Notes: generated by a model from the letters alone, not told the origin. A stretch of 64,000 bases of DNA from Perkinsus olseni (GCA_013115135.1 JABANP010000219.1:1-64000), one strand, 5' to 3'; positions 17,043 through 29,066 are shown, counted from the first letter of the stretch. Program-made: numbers and translations.

Positions 17043-18974
17043 TTTGTGGAGGAGAAATCGAGGCGCTGAGGATAGAACCCTGGTCCCTTAAGACCGGTAT
17101 TACATAGCGGCTGCCTCCCCCATTTACAACATGTATGCGATTTTTGTATTGGCCCTCTGTTATGGGAGTCGTAGGAGCACTAACGATAGTAGGACCAGTC
17201 CGCGATTGACGAACACGATCGGCCGGAAAGAGCCAATATATGAAGAGGGGCAACTACGAGAATAGCTAACTCGTTAAGATCGATCAACTTCATATGTGTA
17301 CGCATATACATTGGCGCGCCGAACCTGGGCGGCTCTACTAACACCCTCCATCGGTGCGATCGCTTCTGCTATTTTCTTCGGGTTTAGGGGATCGATGGGA
17401 AGTTGAAGATTATTTGACCTTGTGCAGGAAGGTGGAGTTAGAGTAGTTTTCATGCGGTCGTAACCAAAACGGTTTCCGTTTCGGCAGAAGATAGGTCGAG
17501 GCGAGCGCATTATCTCGTTGTAGTAGGTGTAACTGTAGAACGTAAGTAGATTGGGCTCATAGTGAACGAGATAGAGCAGAAAGAATGGCGGAATAGTTGC
17601 GAGAATAGATTGATAATGCGAAGCTAGTATGAGCACAGCTTGTAATAGGATTTTGCGCGGATGTTGGTGTATGCGTGCAGCGGCCTTAATCGCTGTGTGT
17701 CCGGCCTGTTCGTTGGGTCGTCGTCTCGGCTAACTCCGTACTCCTCTGACCTCTCTCCCCTCTCATTGTCACAAGTACTAGTTTAACTCAAGGCCCTACT
17801 TGTAGTGTTCACCAGTGAGTAAATCCCCGCATCTCTTCCTGCGTATCAACACGAACCCCGTTACGAGCTCTATTGTGTTTCGTAGACAGTGCACGAGCGC
17901 CAGTGTTACTCAAAGAAAATAATTCTCATGCCATGTCAGGGACTGTTGCTGCGGCGTTAGTGTCGAAAGGAAACACTTGCCGACGAGAGCTTGATGGGGT
18001 TCACGCGATTCAACAACGGCCGGGAGGAAAGGAAGTGTTATGTAGTTCGCTTGCCGTTCCCGCACTGTGGACACAACAAGAGGCCACGAAGACGGATATA
18101 ACCATGTGCATACGTACACTGTATGCGATAATATCGATCCCGCTATGGATCACGCTGTTGTCTACTAATGTTGTCTATGCGTGCCACCGCGCAACAATGA
18201 ATAACATCAGAGTGGCACACATCAACTCTGCTTACAGAACAGAAAGTGTCCTAGGGTATTCCTTTCCCAGTGCGACACTAGTAGTGTCTGAGCACCACTC
18301 TCCTGGCCTTGATAATATCGGATTAACAAATCCGCCTTTGATGAAGATACATCGCATACTATAGCATAGTTGATATGACAAGTATAACTCATCCCTCAAG
18401 CTGAATGGATTGCGTTAACAGTGTGCGAGTTTAAAATCCAACAGTTCGGGTATCTTCCCTATTTTCTAATTTACTCCACTCCAGCTCAAATTCCTACTCG
18501 AGAGACAGAAGCCCTGAGCTTGTCACCTGTGCGCTCGACAACTGGTTTAATGGTTATAGAGGGCGAGTGCAGAAGAGCTAGAAGTAGCCATGAAAATGGT
18601 GACAAAATCACAAGTATTACCCTTTAACGGTGCCTGACGGTGTGCTCTGTAGCCGCCGGCGAGGTCAGTATGTGATCGCCCGAAAGCGAGAGAAATCGAC
18701 CCTTAGAAAAAGGATGGTGTTGTGCAAGAAGCACTTGTATTTTTCTACAAAAATTTGCAAGTATTTTACTTGCAACTCGCCGACTCGCATTTGAGAGTCA
18801 ACGAAGAGGCGTACAAAAACGGGAAACGCAGCTCCGTGCGCACTGGAGCAACGTGGCGTCCAGAAGTTGCACTCATGAGCCACTACTGTTGCGATATAAT
18901 CAGATAATTACGGAACGGAAGTGGTCGCTGCGGTCAGGGTCGCTTTTAGAGACTCCTGACGGGGACACGAGCAG
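17043..18974. other. spacer without a supported gene
   Basis: Between the R1 repeat and the end of the Mei2-like gene. A tRNA-like antisense block lies at 17060..17090 (GGATAGAACCCTGGTCCC). An open frame at 17873..18364 (+) has no recognisable motif. I support no gene here. Confidence 0.5.
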
Positions 18975-20502
18975 TCAAGCAATGAACGACAGGCTTTCGT
19001 CGATATCAAAAGGGTTGCCTGAAGACTGCGATGACGATGAGCTCATATCAGCGTAATCAATCGGGAATGATTTCTCAACATCCCTCTCCTTAGAAACAGA
19101 CGCAGGCTCGCCGAAAATGTCCACCAGCTCACGAAGAAGCGTCAGTAACTCTTCTGTGGGCTGCTCTTCCTCGGTAGATGCGGCATCGTCGTGCTCGGTC
19201 ACAACAGCCGGGGCCGAGGCAGTCGAGGACACCGCGCTCTCTTGATTCTTCAGCCTAGTAAACTCGTTAACGCTCATTGGTTCTTCTCGACCTTCGACAA
19301 AAACCATGGGAGCGTAGAGGTTGTTTACGTCGCCCTTAGCAGCGGACATGCTTCCGACGCGAGTACGCTTAAGATACTCAAGATTCGCGTCGAGACCTTG
19401 GACGTGAGCGTAAGATGCCTAACAGAATAACTTGGTCGTTCTTGCTCGCCCAGAAGCGCTTACCTGTCCGACCACCTTTCTGCCGTTGACAGCCTTGTCG
19501 AACGTGCGCTCGGCGAAGTCTCTCTTAAAACGCTCGCAATCATCGGGGTTGCGGAAGTTGATGAATCCATAGCCGACGTTACATGACAGCTTACAGTTTG
19601 CTGGTAGGTAGAAGAAATCGAACCTTAACAGAGTAGTATCTTTCTCTCCGTCGAGTGCCATAGTCGACCTACGTGCCCTGGAAACCGATAGCTGCCTGAA
19701 GCTCGTCGAGGAGCTCCAAAGGTGTGTAGGAGTACGGAATATTCCTCAGCATCAGCGTAGTAAGACCGGTCGCGGTCGGCGAGTGCTCGCAATTGCCGTC
19801 GCGATCCAGTCTCTCGGCGAGACGAAGGTTGAACTGAAACACACAGGACCTGTGAAAACACGGATGAGGCTGATAATTACCCTTTTAGGGACGTCCTTGT
19901 GCTCGAGGGTGTCGGGACGCGACCTCCTTCTACCGCTACTGGTACTTGACGTCGTCGGGGAGCAGCACCCGCGGCTTGCCTGACTTGGAACGCGCAGACT
20001 GTGGGGACCTGACGAAAATTACAAAAATTGCAGTAGAATTGAAGGGGCGAACGGACCACCTGGAGAGGAATGACGCCGCATTAAAAAAGAACGAAGTTAG
20101 AAGGGAAGTGAACTGCACTGCGAAGATTCTTGCCGCCCCAAGAGCGTATCCTGCGTAGTGCAAGATACTTTCCCCGTTCGTTAAAGCAATATACTGAGAC
20201 TGTGAAATTGACACTAAAATTAAGTTCCAGAAAAGTTTCTGAGTCTTACTATTGATTAGTCGAACGCCCCCACTCTCCCCGAAGCGTGGGACGAGTATTC
20301 CTGATGGAAGCAGGCTAAGAGCTTCGCCCTGAAGCATTGTACATGCGTGCAAGGATTTCAAGGTGACGCAAGATTGTGACGCGTACAACTCACTTTGAAG
20401 ATTTCGCTGCGGATTGGGGGTTTCTGATTGCCTTGGGTAACAGATCCGGGCTCGGGTTGCCCTGTCGGGTTTCTGGTTTCCCGTTCCTGCCTTCAACCGC
20501 AA
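18975..20502 (-). CDS. Mei2-like protein with C-terminal RRM_2 domain
   Basis: Minus-strand exons, in coding order: one near 19985..19882 (Ser/Arg-rich, ending EHKDVPKR), about 19836..19673, about 19620..19470 and about 19397..18975. Across the junctions the product reads FNLRLAERLDRDGN, TTLMLRNIPYSYTPLELLDE with LQAAIGFQGT, FDFFYLPANCKLSCNVGYGF with INFRNPDDCERFKRDF, then KAVNGRKV and SYAHVQGLDANLEYL. This is the Mei2-type RRM (RNP2 LMLRNIPY, RNP1 GYGFINF). An acidic Ser-rich tail ends DIDESLSFIA. Mei2-type proteins bind RNA and regulate meiosis or differentiation; the family is expanded in dinoflagellates. The N-terminal part up to 20502 is open but includes likely introns, and the start is not fixed. 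Confidence 0.85.
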
Positions 20503-20583
20503 TTCAGACGTTTTTCCTGTTGTTTTCGCCTGTCTGTCGCACGCCTTTCCCTTGGATTTTGTACTTCACCCGTCGATTAAACC

Positions 20584-20660
20584 TTTTCTGAAACCAAGAA
20601 TCGATTCTGAAACGTGTAAAAATCATTGCAGAATCAATCCTGTGTTGAAAACTTGCTTTA
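20584..20660. repeat. MITE-like CAGAATCGATTCTG element, degenerate
   Basis: AAGAATCGATTCTGAAACGT, then GTAAAAATCATTGCAGAATC, in the divergent spacer between the Mei2-like gene and the SulP gene. Confidence 0.5.
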
Positions 20661-20871
20661 TCAAACATCCCCTACGGGCTGCTCAGTTACCTGACTGAGA
20701 GCTCGACGATGTTATTGTGGAGGTTCCAGCCCGTCAAGTGCCAGGGTCGACCTTAGATTCTTCGAAGGGCAGCTCCCGCTCAAGGACACAGTCGTAGTTA
20801 GTGTTCCATCAACATTTCATCCACACAAGACCGAGGTTGACCTGGTGTTTGTCAGAGTTCAAAGATACCTT

Positions 20872-23800
20872 GATGTCGCCAAGAGTTGGTTCTACGTCTC
20901 CTAAATACAGCGACACTCCGCGACTTGCAAAGCCCCTGAAAAGGGTCGAATCAAGTCTTTACAAATCGCTCGTAAGAGAACACCAATCCACCCTCGGCCA
21001 CTGCAGCGCCTTCAGGCAACGCCCCTTCTAAACGGCACGCCTTGCACAAAGCAACGCCCGTCCGTCGCTTCCCTTTCCCCAGGGAGAGTTTTCCGACAAT
21101 TCCGCGACTTTCTCGAGGACAGGGTTCCCCTGATCGGAGTTTTGAAACGTTATAAGCGGAGCGATGCGGACGTGGATCTGAAGGGCGGCATCACCCTCGG
21201 GCTCATAACGATCTCGCAAAGCATCGCTCATGCTAACATCGCTCACGTGAGCCTTATCAATGGCCCCTACTCGTGCGTCTGGCCAGTCCTAATGTAAAAC
21301 TCCGAAAAAAATTTGGGAAAAATCTGGCAAAATTTTTGCTGTCAGATACGCCCTGTTCGGCACATCTCCTCACATGTCGGTCGGGACGGGCGCAATGATG
21401 GCGTTGATGACCGGCGAGCATGTTGCTCGCATTCCCGATCTCGCGGAAAGTAAGATACTCCTCTCACGCAGCCAGGCTATCATCTTGGCAGGAACGGCGG
21501 TGGGTTGTCAGCTCGCCCTAGTTACCGGAGTCGCCATGTGCGTGATGGCGATGCTGAGATTGTCTTTCCTCGTTCGATTCATTTCGAGACCAGCGCTTTC
21601 AGGATTCGTCACGGGTAGGGTCAGTGGTGACGGCGGCGAGCGTATCTTAGTTTTAGGTGCGGCGTTCGTGATCGTGGCCTCGCTGATGAAAGATTTCTTC
21701 GGTCTTCACCAAGTGCCCAAGGGAGTTAACTTTTTCGAAAATATGTACTTCGTGGGGACGTGTTTGGGAATGGTAAGTTTCTCAACATCGGAAGGACCCA
21801 GGTTCGATCCCCGTCGCTGACGAACTTAATCGTAACCGTAAAATTGCTTTCCTGCATAAAGATAATTATTAGAACGCTTTCGAAGAATAGTAAAAATCCG
21901 AAAAAAAACTGATAATAAAAATTCTGTGCTACCCTGTCATCTTCTCGGGCATGCACGCCAAAAATAAAGTATAGATATTAGCTGAAACTAAACTTTTGTG
22001 AAACTGCGCCGCTGTCCAGTGCTGCTCCTAGCTCACTATTTGCCTGTTGAGTCAACAAGTTCCGAGGCTCAGAATCGATTCTGGAATTTCAGATTTCATT
22101 ACGGCTCCAGAAACAGTCCTGATTTCCCGGAAAAAATTTTTTCCGGAAATTTTTTTGCAGACAAGGCAGGGCACTTTCAGGCCTCGCCAACCGTCACTTT
22201 CTTGAGCTTTCTCACGATTGGAATAATCTCAATCCTGGCTCGCTACCGAGGTCGACACCGAATCATCGAGATCGTAGCCGGGTTCAAGGAGCTTCTAGCG
22301 GGTAATGAAACGGTTAGATATTCTTCGCTGTGCGCAACGGTATCTTACCGTTTCATCCTCAGTTATCATCACCACACTACTGACCTTCTCGTGGTCTTTA
22401 CATCATCGAATGGAGTTGCTGCAATCAATCGGCGACGACGAAGGTTGGGAGGACTTCATCTCTCATGTAACTCTGCGCGGTCGACCCGGTCAGAATAATT
22501 CTTCCGAGCTAATCTGAGGCGTTTCAAGTGAACTCACTAGTTCACAAATTTGTAGAGCTTTCGACTGGATCCACGTAAGCTGTTGAATTTTTTTTTGGCC
22601 GAACTGTCGTGATCGACCTTTTCGTTTAATTCTCTGATGTTTATCATTATTGACCGCCTCTGGTAACCAGAGTCTGGTTCCCACATCATACTACTCCGCG
22701 ATGGCTAAGCTGGGCAGAGCACCCTAATGATACGATTTTCGCAACTACCTCTTTTTTGCATGTGGATTTAGCCAATCAGCTAGGAGCTCATTTATTCTCC
22801 CAGTAATAACTAGCAGTAGAACAGAGAGATGGTGGACTGATAATACTGCACTAGTATGCATGCAGCTCTGGCGGGCACCGTCGTCTCCTCAGGTCGGGGT
22901 CGTCCCCTCTGGACTTCCCTCCTTCTCCCTCCCTCCCCTCACTTCTGGCCTGCCTGCTGTCATCCCTAGTGGTATCATGGTCGCCCTTATGTGCTACATA
23001 TCCAGTTACGCGGCGGCCAAGAAGTTTGCCATTGCCGACGGGTGAGGACGCTTGCGCTTTACCGTTGGTGGTGATAGTAGCAGGCGCGCTCGGAAGAGCG
23101 CAGAGGCGAAATTTAACCGTTATTCAAGACGCGCACATCTTCTTGATTGGTATGAATGGTAGGAGTTCAGCTCCAGCGTCGTTCAGATGCTTCACAATCC
23201 CGGTATTTGCAAGCCGAAATTTTGTTCTGTAGGTACGAGATCCACGCAGGAACGGAGCTAGGTGTAATGGGCTTGGCCAATCTTGTCGGTAAGTGAAAAA
23301 AGTTCAAAACGGCAAATATATTATTCAACGGTTTCACAACTCGCCAAATTTAATATCATGAAGTAAATATTTTGAAACGGTTTTCCTACTGCCTTCCCGA
23401 TATCGTAATCAAAAACTCAACTACTTACTCGCTTTCGGAATTTTCCCAGAGATTTTGGGACACTATATCCTTGCAGCGCTTTCATCTCGATGAGGCGATC
23501 TTCCGAACCCTGTCAGGTTCAGTTTTCGGAGCTTTTCCCGTCCAAGGCGGTCTGTCGAGGACGTCCATCAGCCACAACATAGGGGTTCGAACTCAAGTAT
23601 GCCGAGGGTGATCGTTTCCTAGCTCGATGGCCGCCACTCAGGTCGCTGGTGTCGTTGCTGCGCTGATAGCCATCGGAGGGCTTACTTTTTTAACGTCCCT
23701 AATGTAAGCTCATCGATCGTTTTTTGGCTGCTGTCCTTCCGTTAACTGTATTTATTTCTTCTATCACTCGAAGAGTTTCCGAGAACCCTGACGCAGAGTC

Positions 23801-26521
23801 AGCGGAGAGAGTGTCGTTTTCTGCCTTCATTCTTGTTGGTTTGTTCTGTCCACGCGTAGCGGTCACTTAAGATGGGTGAGACTTATTTAGATCTCAGACT
23901 TAGTTGAACAGGAGAGAAAAAAGCTATTCGTAGGGGCCTTTTCTTGAGTTAATTTCGCCGCTTTTTCCATATTTTTCCGGTCATGGGAGTCTGCGTACGG
24001 TGGTCGGGGGAGGCTCTCAGTCACCCTTGCTGTCGCTTTTCCTAAGGTACTGGATACCCAACGCGACGCTGGCTGGTATCATAATATCTGCAACTCCCCA
24101 TCTCACCGACTTCAGTCTGGCGAGATGGCTGTGGCGCAACTCCAAGCGAGACTTCGCCGTGTGGCTGGCTGCTGTTGGCGGTGAGCTTCTGGGCGACCGT
24201 TGCTTCTCCGTTGCTGATCATGGGCAAAAAAAGTCGGACGACGCGTGAAGTCTTCCTTCTCCTAGCTTGCACGCTACACAAGACGATCGGCGCATAATGA
24301 GTTACAGCGGCGGCCGTTCACCAGGGGTATGCTCCCGCATCACCACTTTCGGACGAATCCTAACTCGCGGAGACCACTGGCTGACTGAATTTCTCGAGCA
24401 CGGGACATCCGCTGATTCGCTTTTCTGAGAATACTGGAGTTGTTGCTGAGGATATTTGAACCCGGGGTCTTTCGCCGATCAGGAGAGCGGTTTTCGCATC
24501 CTGATGGTCAGCGCTCCGACCTTGATATGGAAGTGCTTTTTTTCGTATTTATGGTTGACAAATTTTCATATTCTCAGGTACCCTGCTCTTAGGCCTGCTT
24601 CAGGGCGTTTTCCTGGCCATGGTTTTGTCTGTGACGCTGATGGTGCAGCAAGTCGCGATGCCTCCTACGAATGCTATGGGAAGGTGGGGCGAGAGGGTTC
24701 CTATTTGATAAAAATTATCGATTGTTGAAGTGCGTGATTGGGTAGCCTAGCTGTCATAAAAAGTTGCACAAAATTAACTCTATCGTTCCACTGTTTTACG
24801 GTAATTAAAAAGGTAAGAAGTTATAACGACTTCTATTATTTCTCAAGAACTACTCTTGCTGAGTTGAACGCTAGGCTCCTGTTCGCGTTGGGGGTTCAAT
24901 TCTTATCGTCACTCGCGATGAGGGTGGATAGAGGATGACGAAGTTGCCAAGCTCTTCATCATCAGGCTCTCGAACGGTCACTGGCGGGCCTTAGCGTACT
25001 GGCCGAGGACGGCTAAGACCATTCCCGGTCTGCTGGTTTTCGGAGTCAGCGGGCCCCTGTTATTCGTCAATTGGGAGCACGTGAAGGACAAGTGAGTTGA
25101 GCAGTTTCGGGTTGGACGTATCTTAGGTTGATCAGGCTACTCGACACTGAGCGAAGGTACAGTCGACACTGTGGCAAGGCGGTGGAAGCGGTCGTCATGC
25201 ACATGGTCGGGGTGCCGTTTATTGATGCTACTGCAATCCAGGTGGGTCAGGGCGGCTGGCGAAAGGGAAAAATGGGTTTTGATAACAGCTGCTTGATGCT
25301 ATCTAGATATTTCATATGTTCACATAACGGGCTGATACTGGAGGAAACACTACCGACGCCCCCGCGTCCGCAAGAGAATCGTCCTCTTGAAACACCTCAG
25401 TATTACGAAAGCGCTACTGAACTTCTCATTATTCTGTTCCTTCCTTTTGCCGGAGAAATAATTATAAAGACTAGGAGAAAAATGCGGAATGAGGAGCCGC
25501 TAGCTTTTTTAGCGGAATTTTGGGGACATCAAGTACCGGCTTGGCCAGACTAATACTGATGCATTTCGTTTCAAGAGAGATTAGTTCTCACCTCAGTCGT
25601 GTTCAGGGCCTCGAGGAGCTCGCCGTGGAATTCCGAGCTCGGGGCGTGACCCTGTGGTTCGCTGGTGCGCATGGAAGCGTGCGAAGGATGCTGGAAACAG
25701 TGCTGGTGGAGCGCGGCGTGATCGAACAGACTGGTAAAGAAGGGAAAATCTTCTTCTCCGATCGTATGAGCTCAGATTTGGTGCAGCAAGTTGAAGCCGT
25801 GGTCCAGCAAGCTTTGCGGTATATCGATCTGCCTGTGACGACGCATGTAGTTTTGGGTGGGAATGGTTCGATGGAGTCTTGCAATGGGTGGGTGACACTT
25901 TCATCAGTCAAACTCGACGAAACTGATACTGATAGAAGCCCGTCTGAATACAGTACGGATAAGTACCAATAGCGCTAGGAGACCGGTAGATTGTGTGCCT
26001 ACGCAATCACAGTACCACACCTTCAACAAATCCTCCGTCCTCCTACCGGCGGGTTGTCGGTTATCACCAAACCCGACATGATAGAAACCTGAGCGTCGCT
26101 TCTAGTCGTATCTCCATCGCTTGCCGTCGCTTCTGAAGCGAATGCTGATAGCGCTTGGAGACAGGTGTATTGTGCGCCAACGCAATCACGCTCCTGAGAG
26201 AAGTCCGCTCTCGAAAAATGGAAGTTCTCATCAGGCTGCTGTGATGATCCAAAGGTGGTGGCGCAATCGGCAGCAGCAACTACTACGCGACCGCGGCTAC
26301 TCGGATGGCGACCAGTACATTAATGTGAGTCTGGGAAAATTAGGTATGAATAATTGATGAATCATTGTGTTGGTCAGGTTGCCTGGGCGGTTGACAACAG
26401 CACGCTCAAGGAGATGTATCGCAACCAGTCGGTGAAGCTGGTACCGTCCTCGCCGGATCTGCTGGCGCACCACAGCCCTTCGAGAGTGAATCGAGACGGG
26501 AGAAGCAGCTCGATTGTGTGA
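20872..26521 (+). CDS. SulP/SLC26 anion transporter with STAS domain and C-terminal IQ motif
   Basis: A sulfate-permease-family membrane transporter split into many exons. In order: a cytosolic N-terminus (from ATG 20872, MSPRVGSTSPKYSD), the SulP core (about 21065..21290: VPLIGVLKRYKRSDADVDLK, GGITLGLITISQSIAHANIA), then SPHMSVGTGAMMALMTGEHV (21370), LVTGVAMCVMAMLRLSFLVR, FISRPALSGFVTG, HQVPKGVNFFENMYFVGTCL, ASPTVTFLSFLTIGIISILA, VSYRFILSVIITTLLTFSW, GIMVALMCYISSYAAAKKFA, GTELGVMGLANLVGSVFGAF and PVQGGLSRTSISHNIGVRTQ. WIPNATLAGIIISATPHLTD, RDFAVWLAAVGG and GLLQGVFLAMVLSVTLMVQQ complete the membrane part. The STAS domain has VEAVVMHMVGVPFIDATAIQ, then ELAVEFRARGVTLWFAGAHG. The tail has an IQ motif (AVMIQRWWRNRQQQLL) and ends DGRSSSIV at 26521. 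About 12-14 membrane segments, plasma membrane by family. The N-terminal junction near 20960..21065 is unresolved. The IQ motif suggests calmodulin binding, which is inference. Confidence 0.88.
21776..22180 (+). repeat. SulP intron with tRNA-like and MITE-like insertions
   Basis: The intron begins GTAAGTTTCTCAACATCGGA, followed by a tRNA-like GGACCCAGGTTCGATCCCCG. At 22066..22110 it holds GCTCAGAATCGATTCTGGAA, the dispersed palindromic element. It ends at GCACTTTCAG before ASPTVTFLSF. It shows two repeat classes nested in one intron. Confidence 0.6.
24436..24530 (-). repeat. decayed tRNA-like sequence
   Basis: The minus strand shows an anticodon-arm-like stem ATCAGGA/TCCTGAT with an enlarged loop, then CGAAAGACCCCGGGTTCAAA. 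It has a T-arm-like end but no convincing acceptor or D arm. It lies in an intron of the SulP gene and I do not call it a tRNA gene. Confidence 0.5.
25969..26190 (+). repeat. imperfect direct repeat, 41 bp, in a SulP intron
   Basis: ATAGCGCTAGGAGACCGGTA with GATTGTGTGCCTACGCAATC (25970) recurs as ATAGCGCTTGGAGACAGGTG with TATTGTGCGCCAACGCAATC (26148). It lies between the STAS exon and the IQ-motif exon. Confidence 0.6.
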
Positions 26522-26689
26522 CGGCTTCAGCTTTTTTTTAGATCTTTCTGATCAATCATATTTGTTTCTTTGCATCGTACTTGTGTCGTTAGTAAAGGCT
26601 GGCGTGTAGAGGGAACGCGAGGTTGTCGATTAAAAAGCCTCATGCGCACCTGAATTTGAGTTGAAGAATGAAATTCACGGCTAGCACTG

Positions 26690-26911
26690 ACACAGTACGC
26701 TGCTGCTGTCACACACTACGGTTACACGACGACGACGCTGCTCCTGTCACACACTACGGTTACACGACGACGACGCTGCTGTCACACACTACGGTTACAC
26801 GACGACGACGCTGCTCCTGTCACACACTACGGTTACACGACGACGACGCTGCTGTCACACACTACGGTTACACGACGACGACGCTGCTCCTGTCACACAC
26901 TACGGTTACAT
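26690..26911 (+). repeat. 36/39-bp minisatellite
   Basis: Six tandem units of TCACACACTACGGTTACACG, ACGACGACGCTGCT, alternating with and without an extra CCT (39 and 36 bp). It lies just after the SulP gene. Unit lengths are multiples of three and the plus strand stays open, but there is no other sign of coding. Confidence 0.9.
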
Positions 26912-27095
26912 TCGCGTGAATGATGCGGATTCAATATTTGGATGGCATAATAGCGTGGTGCTTTCTAACGAGATCTCTCCGCCATACAAACGGCGAGGCT
27001 GAGTGGATAACCACACCTGCCTGATCACCACTTTTCTCTGCTAAGAACGATAGGTGTACATTATTCGCCAATTATTTGTTCGACGAACTGTCTGA

Positions 27096-27695
27096 TTGCA
27101 TTGCATGCCAACGCTCAACTGAGCACATCGGTGCTAGTGTAACTAAGCCGTACTGTCGGCTTTGGACTTTAAAATCACACACCCCGGATGTGGAAGGGGA
27201 TCCTGCCAGGAGAAGAGGAAACTTCTCTGTTGGAGTGTACCCCTGAGGGAAGCTTCTTGACGACCCGTCGAATTGCATTGCATATAAACGCTACAGAGTG
27301 ACCCCAACTGAGCACATCGGCAATCGGCGTTGGACTATGAACTCACACACCACTGATGGCTGACCAGGCAATAAACTCAGGTGAACCATCCACCCGAGTG
27401 CGTAGAGAAATGCCAAGGTTGGGCTTAACCTTTTCTCCATACAGTTATTCTGAATCGATTCTAGAACTGAGTTCCAGTATTCTGAGTTTGAGTAAAGCCG
27501 GTTCTCTGAGGAAAAAGTAGGAAACGTCAGTAGTGCCCGGTAAGCTCCAAAGCCATCATCAGGAAACCGGAAAATGAATTCACTCTGAGTCTTCTTACTA
27601 ACAATATTTATGTATTGAAAGCCCCCTCAAATCTGAGTATTGTGTGAGTTTATAGTCCAACGCCTCGCCGATGTGCTCAGTTAGAGACTCCCGTT
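27096..27695 (+). repeat. R1 repeat copies and MITE-like element
   Basis: A full R1 copy lies at 27096..27352 (GCTAGTGTAACTAAGCCGTA, then CATGCCAACGCTCAACTGAG and GTTGGACTATGAACTCACAC). A reverse R1 head lies at 27648..27695 (GTGTGAGTTTATAGTCCAAC). Between them, 27444..27490 holds TTCTGAATCGATTCTAGAAC. All fall between the convergent SulP and GPDH genes. Confidence 0.8.
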
Positions 27696-27893
27696 GACAT
27701 GCAGTGAAGTGAGACAGGTTAGCCAAGGCTTCCCCCACTCATCTTCATTTCTTGTGAACTCAACAGCCCTTTAATGACTAATCTATAATTGCGTCTAAAA
27801 AATAATCGTTCATATATTATCAAAAAGGACGATTGACGTCCGATTGTGAGATACTAGGAAATTACATTCCCAAACTTCGAAGGGTATCCAAGG

Positions 27894-29066
27894 TTAACCT
27901 TTGAGCTCATACGGGTTAACAAGATACGCATGATCAGGATGCATTTGCTTCGTGTTAAGGTTCTTCACAAATTCTACCAGCGGCTCGCCTTTGAACGAAC
28001 AGCGATAAATAGCAGCGAACAGCGGTACTCCTTTTTTGATAGGAGCATCACCCAAGACGTCGACGATCTCTAGTAAAGTCAAAGTGCCTTGCAGCTTCTG
28101 ACCGCCTAAGAGCTCACTCTCGATAGCTTCCCAGGACTTCTTCCCATCAGCTTTGGCAAAGGCCTCAGCACAGCGACGATTTCGGCCACCGAAACAAGTA
28201 GTAATCAGATCACCAACACCACAGCTTTCAAAGAAGGTCTGGTCGGGGACGTCGGGATAGATAAATTTGATAATCTTTCTCATCTCCTCGAGACCGATGC
28301 GAAGCACAGCAGACTTCGAGTTCATTCCAAGACCAAGACCGTCACAAAAACCAGCACCGATGGCCACGATGTTCTTCAACGCCCCGCACATCTCCACGCC
28401 TTGGACGTCTCGAACGTGATTAACGCAGAACATCTCGCTGTCGAAAAGATGCTGCAAAATCGCAGCCGACTGGAGATCGTGACAGCCCAGTGTCGCCTCG
28501 CAAAACTGGTCCTTGGCGACCTCGATAGCGAGATTACCACCCATGAGCACGGCGACCGTCTTCAGCTGGGGGAGGGCCTCCGCGATGAGGTCACTGCAGA
28601 GAACGATCTTGCTAGAACCATCGGAGAGGATCTCTCGGTCGAAGCCACCTTTGATAAGCGATACGGCAATAGCACCGTCACGGACAAAATCTTTCATTTG
28701 CGAAAGAATCTTCGGCAAAAATTGATGAGGCAAGACAAAGATGAGGATATCAGCACCCTCCACAGCTTCTTGCAGATCGGGCTTCGCCACGACGTTCTCA
28801 GGCAGGGCGATACCGGGTAGATACTTCACGTTCTCGTGATGAGTGTTGATGATGTCAACCAGACTTCGCTGCTCGCCGTGGTAGTCCACCTGCTCATCGA
28901 ACACCCACATCCTGACCTCCTCGTCATACAGGTTCTCGCTGTCTTGAACAGCCCTGATGGCGACGAGACGGGCCACGGTCGAACCCCAGTTGCCACTGCC
29001 GATGACAGTCACGCGGCGGGGGTACCTGGTCGGGTCTGGCGAGATTGATCTCTTCTGCTTGAACAT
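27894..29066 (-). CDS. GPD: NAD-dependent glycerol-3-phosphate dehydrogenase
   Basis: A single uninterrupted 390-residue frame. It catalyses dihydroxyacetone phosphate plus NADH to sn-glycerol-3-phosphate, feeding glycerolipid synthesis and redox balance, usually in the cytosol. The Rossmann motif is VIGSGNWGSTVARLV (residues about 21-35). Other motifs are LPHQFLPKIL, SLIKGGFD, GGNLAIEVAKDQF, the active-site region VEMCGALKNIVAIGAGFCDG (catalytic Lys in LKN), SCGVGDLITTCFGGRNRR and EGPL-equivalent QKLQGTLTLLEI. It is about 40 residues longer than the usual 350, partly from an N-terminal extension MFKQKRSISPDPTRYPRR. Its lack of introns contrasts with nearly every neighbour and may mean retroposition or transfer. 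The last codons (VNPYELKG and TAA) lie inside an introner-like inverted repeat (27883..27925). Confidence 0.96.
   Translation of the reverse strand: MFKQKRSISPDPTRYPRRVTVIGSGNWGSTVARLVAIRAVQDSENLYDEEVRMWVFDEQVDYHGEQRSLVDIINTHHENVKYLPGIALPENVVAKPDLQEAVEGADILIFVLPHQFLPKILSQMKDFVRDGAIAVSLIKGGFDREILSDGSSKIVLCSDLIAEALPQLKTVAVLMGGNLAIEVAKDQFCEATLGCHDLQSAAILQHLFDSEMFCVNHVRDVQGVEMCGALKNIVAIGAGFCDGLGLGMNSKSAVLRIGLEEMRKIIKFIYPDVPDQTFFESCGVGDLITTCFGGRNRRCAEAFAKADGKKSWEAIESELLGGQKLQGTLTLLEIVDVLGDAPIKKGVPLFAAIYRCSFKGEPLVEFVKNLNTKQMHPDHAYLVNPYELKG

Noticed and set aside
17873..18364. 163-residue open frame between ALBA and the Mei2-like gene
   Set aside because: No domain, no repeat structure and no splice partners; its length is compatible with chance in this composition.
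24436..24530. tRNA-Ser gene
   Set aside because: An anticodon-like arm and T-arm-like end exist, but the acceptor and D arms do not form.
26690..26911. CRISPR-like array
   Set aside because: Units are contiguous with no unique spacers and the genome is eukaryotic; it is a minisatellite.
28401..28820. Plus-strand gene overlapping GPDH
   Set aside because: A shadow of the strongly conserved minus-strand dehydrogenase.
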